A stretch of 5,232 bases of DNA. Source: Candidatus Mcinerneyibacteriota bacterium (GTDB taxonomy: Bacteria > AUK180 > JAQVHJ01). Shown piece by piece: positions 3,428 to 5,232 of this stretch (the first letter of the stretch is position 1; each line of letters starts with the position of its first letter). The stretch spans positions 1 to 5,232 of the forward strand of contig DAOVMD010000249.1 of the NCBI GenBank assembly GCA_030630935.1, read 5' to 3'. Below the pieces are notes generated by a model. The model was not told the origin of the DNA. It ran no database searches and saw only the letters and a list, made by a program, of their open reading frames with translations. The position numbers were made by a program, and so were the translations under genes.

Positions 3428-5232
3428 ATGAAGAGAGTGATGGTAACATTGTTTATGATAATATTTATGGTATCGACAGCTTTTTCTGCCGGTCCTTTTC
3501 AGCCTATACTTACAGATGTTGCTAATATCCCTGAATTAGAAGATTTGAATTTAATTAAGAGTGATGAACTGCTGACCTTCGGTAATTCATTAACAAAACT
3601 ATATCTATGGGATTTGAACTCAAGGGATTCGATTAATAAAAACTTCCCGATTGAATTGAACGGAAAACTCCTTACTCAGCCGATAACTCAAAGGATTTTT
3701 AATGATGGTCTTAATTACTTAACATATTGTGTTGAGGGTATTGAGGGTAATATTTATTTTCACTGCATTGACTTTAAAGGTTCTGAGTATCCCGGTTTCC
3801 CATTGCTGCTGCAGGATAAGCCTGTTACAACTCCAGTATTTTTACTTATAGAGACCAATGTTTATATAATGTATAGTACAGAATCCGGTCAGGTAATTTA
3901 CTTTGATTTGACTCACAGCTTAATCCCGGAAGAACATCATTCTATTCAAACATCAGGGACTGATACAGAGATTTATCTTAAAGATATTTCCGGAGATACC
4001 CAGAAAGAGTTAATCTGTAAAACATATATTACAGAGAATTATTATGTGATTGAATATTATGAGTATTTAAATGAGGTTTGGGAACTGAGCTCGAATTCTT
4101 TAGATTTTACAGGGGAGATTGGTTCTAATCTTTTATTTCTCGATGTAACAGGAGATAACATTGAAGAGGTAATTTTTGGTGATTCAACCGGGCAATTATT
4201 TATATATTCCATCTTTCCTAACTTTACTTTGATTCCTAACTATCCAAAGGTTATTTCAAACGGTAGTATTGAAATAATTAATTATATTCATGGCAATACA
4301 GTTGCAGTTACAGATTCAAGGAAAAATACGTATGAAATTTCTCTTGATTCATTTTCAAAGGAAAAGATATTAGATAGGAAGTATGCAAATCAATATTCGA
4401 ATTATTCTTTATCTACGTATTTAGATATACCTGGATTTACAGGCATAGTAAATTACTTCACAAGATTTGGGAGCGATGTTACAATAATTAAGGATACCGG
4501 AGAACTTGAGAAATGGGGATACTTCAATCATTCAATTGATAATACATATACAAAACCAATTATCCAGATGCCTTTAGAGAGTATAATCCTTTGTTCAGAA
4601 TTAACAACCGACTACATCCCCGTTATTGCATCCATTACTGCTCCTAATTATTACCCGGATGATTGTACATCCGGTGAGATTTACTGGGCGGCATACCTGA
4701 TTGAAAGTCCATCGAAAGGACTAATAAGATTACCGGTTTCAGATGCGTATATCTTTAATTCCAATCCGAACTTAGGTAAGCGTTCAGAAGTCTGTGCTTT
4801 CAATGATGAAGTTGTTAAGATCCCATTGAATTTAATTTCATCCGGAAATTATACGTTGCTATTAATTGTTCAGGATGGCTTTGGCAGTTTTAACTATGCA
4901 TTACAGGAACTAAATCTTTCATTTGAAGATAAACCGATTGCCGAGATTTATTTCCCTGAAAATTTTGAGATCATTGACACAGAAAAGACAGGGACCCAGC
5001 CTTACATAATCGGTACTGCTGATTTTATTAATCACGATTTCGGTACAGGTTGGCCGATTAATTTGGATTTAATTTTTCATTATTATTTATCATATTCATT
5101 CTTTGAGACACCCGGGAATAAGATTGATTTACCCTGGGGAATTGAACCTGTTATTAACGATGAACTTGGTATATTTGATTTATCACCTTTAAACTCAGAT
5201 AGATATATTATCTACCTTGATGTTGAAATAAC
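3428..5232 (+). CDS. Large secreted beta-propeller/Ig-like surface protein (5' part; runs off window)
   Basis: 601 codons are present with no stop before the right edge, so the protein is longer. AGGAGG at 3414-3419 lies eight bases before the ATG. A signal peptide covers about residues 1-21: KR near the start, hydrophobic VTLFMIIFMVSTAF, cleavage near FSA-G. Residues 30-380 show propeller-like repeats. FG-GAP-like acidic motifs occur at DISGDTQKELI (186-196) and DVTGDNIEEVIFGDSTGQLF (239-258). Blade ends have a recurring aromatic-then-P pattern: NFPIEL (72-77), YPGFPLLL (121-128) and IPNYPKVI (269-276). From about 395 the sequence resembles Ig-like domains (NYTLLLIVQDGFGS, 474-487; PIAEIYFP then YIIGTADF, 503-533). 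Such proteins are often cell-surface or secreted adhesive or carbohydrate-interacting factors in Bacteroidota-related phyla. No catalytic motif is visible, and the C-terminal sorting signal, if any, lies beyond the window. It appears unrelated to the upstream cassette. Confidence 0.85.
   Translation, partial: MKRVMVTLFMIIFMVSTAFSAGPFQPILTDVANIPELEDLNLIKSDELLTFGNSLTKLYLWDLNSRDSINKNFPIELNGKLLTQPITQRIFNDGLNYLTYCVEGIEGNIYFHCIDFKGSEYPGFPLLLQDKPVTTPVFLLIETNVYIMYSTESGQVIYFDLTHSLIPEEHHSIQTSGTDTEIYLKDISGDTQKELICKTYITENYYVIEYYEYLNEVWELSSNSLDFTGEIGSNLLFLDVTGDNIEEVIFGDSTGQLFIYSIFPNFTLIPNYPKVISNGSIEIINYIHGNTVAVTDSRKNTYEISLDSFSKEKILDRKYANQYSNYSLSTYLDIPGFTGIVNYFTRFGSDVTIIKDTGELEKWGYFNHSIDNTYTKPIIQMPLESIILCSELTTDYIPVIASITAPNYYPDDCTSGEIYWAAYLIESPSKGLIRLPVSDAYIFNSNPNLGKRSEVCAFNDEVVKIPLNLISSGNYTLLLIVQDGFGSFNYALQELNLSFEDKPIAEIYFPENFEIIDTEKTGTQPYIIGTADFINHDFGTGWPINLDLIFHYYLSYSFFETPGNKIDLPWGIEPVINDELGIFDLSPLNSDRYIIYLDVEI

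Noticed and set aside
1-5232. Insertion sequence, CRISPR array, tRNA or rRNA
   Set aside because: I found no transposase or integrase motifs, no flanking terminal inverted repeats, no regularly spaced 25-40 base repeats and no cloverleaf or rRNA-like sequence.

Overview
The window is AT-rich DNA, roughly one third G+C by eye. It looks like part of a genome from an uncultured Gram-negative lineage. An outer membrane is implied by one exported protein with a beta-barrel-like strand pattern and by one exported beta-propeller/Ig-type surface protein. Every main gene has a strong Shine-Dalgarno sequence (AGGAGG, GGAGG or AAGGAG). That argues against typical Flavobacteria/Bacteroidia, which mostly lack such sites. 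Lineages near the Bacteroidota such as Cloacimonadota, Ignavibacteria or Marinimicrobia would fit better. The taxonomic guess is low-confidence inference.

Layout: bases 1-426 hold no convincing gene. They contain a possible extended -10 promoter at the left edge, three small blocks of 8- or 9-base imperfect tandem units, a perfect 7-bp GC-rich hairpin, and a start-like site resembling the true start of the first gene. Bases 427-2780 hold three co-directional genes. The first encodes a small cytosolic all-beta protein (116 aa). The second encodes an exported, probably outer-membrane, beta-rich protein (360 aa). The third encodes a four-helix inner-membrane protein (270 aa) whose C-terminal half resembles the TRADD-N-associated 2TM domain known from bacterial conflict/immunity proteins. 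The gaps are 26 and 81 bases with no terminator seen, so one transcript is likely.

A 160-base gap with a candidate sigma-70-type promoter leads to an unrecognised 90-aa gene at 2941-3213. Two very short ORFs of doubtful reality follow end to end. From 3428 to the right edge runs the 5' part of a large secreted gene (at least 601 codons, not closed in the window). It has a signal peptide, propeller-like repeats with FG-GAP-like motifs, and Ig-like segments.

The most interesting possibility is that 427-2780 is a small envelope-spanning module: a soluble beta-sandwich-like protein, an outer-membrane partner and an inner-membrane TRADD-N-type 2TM protein. Membership of a defence or stress-sensing system is inference and rests on remembered family resemblance only. 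The 3428 gene appears to be a separate surface-protein gene.
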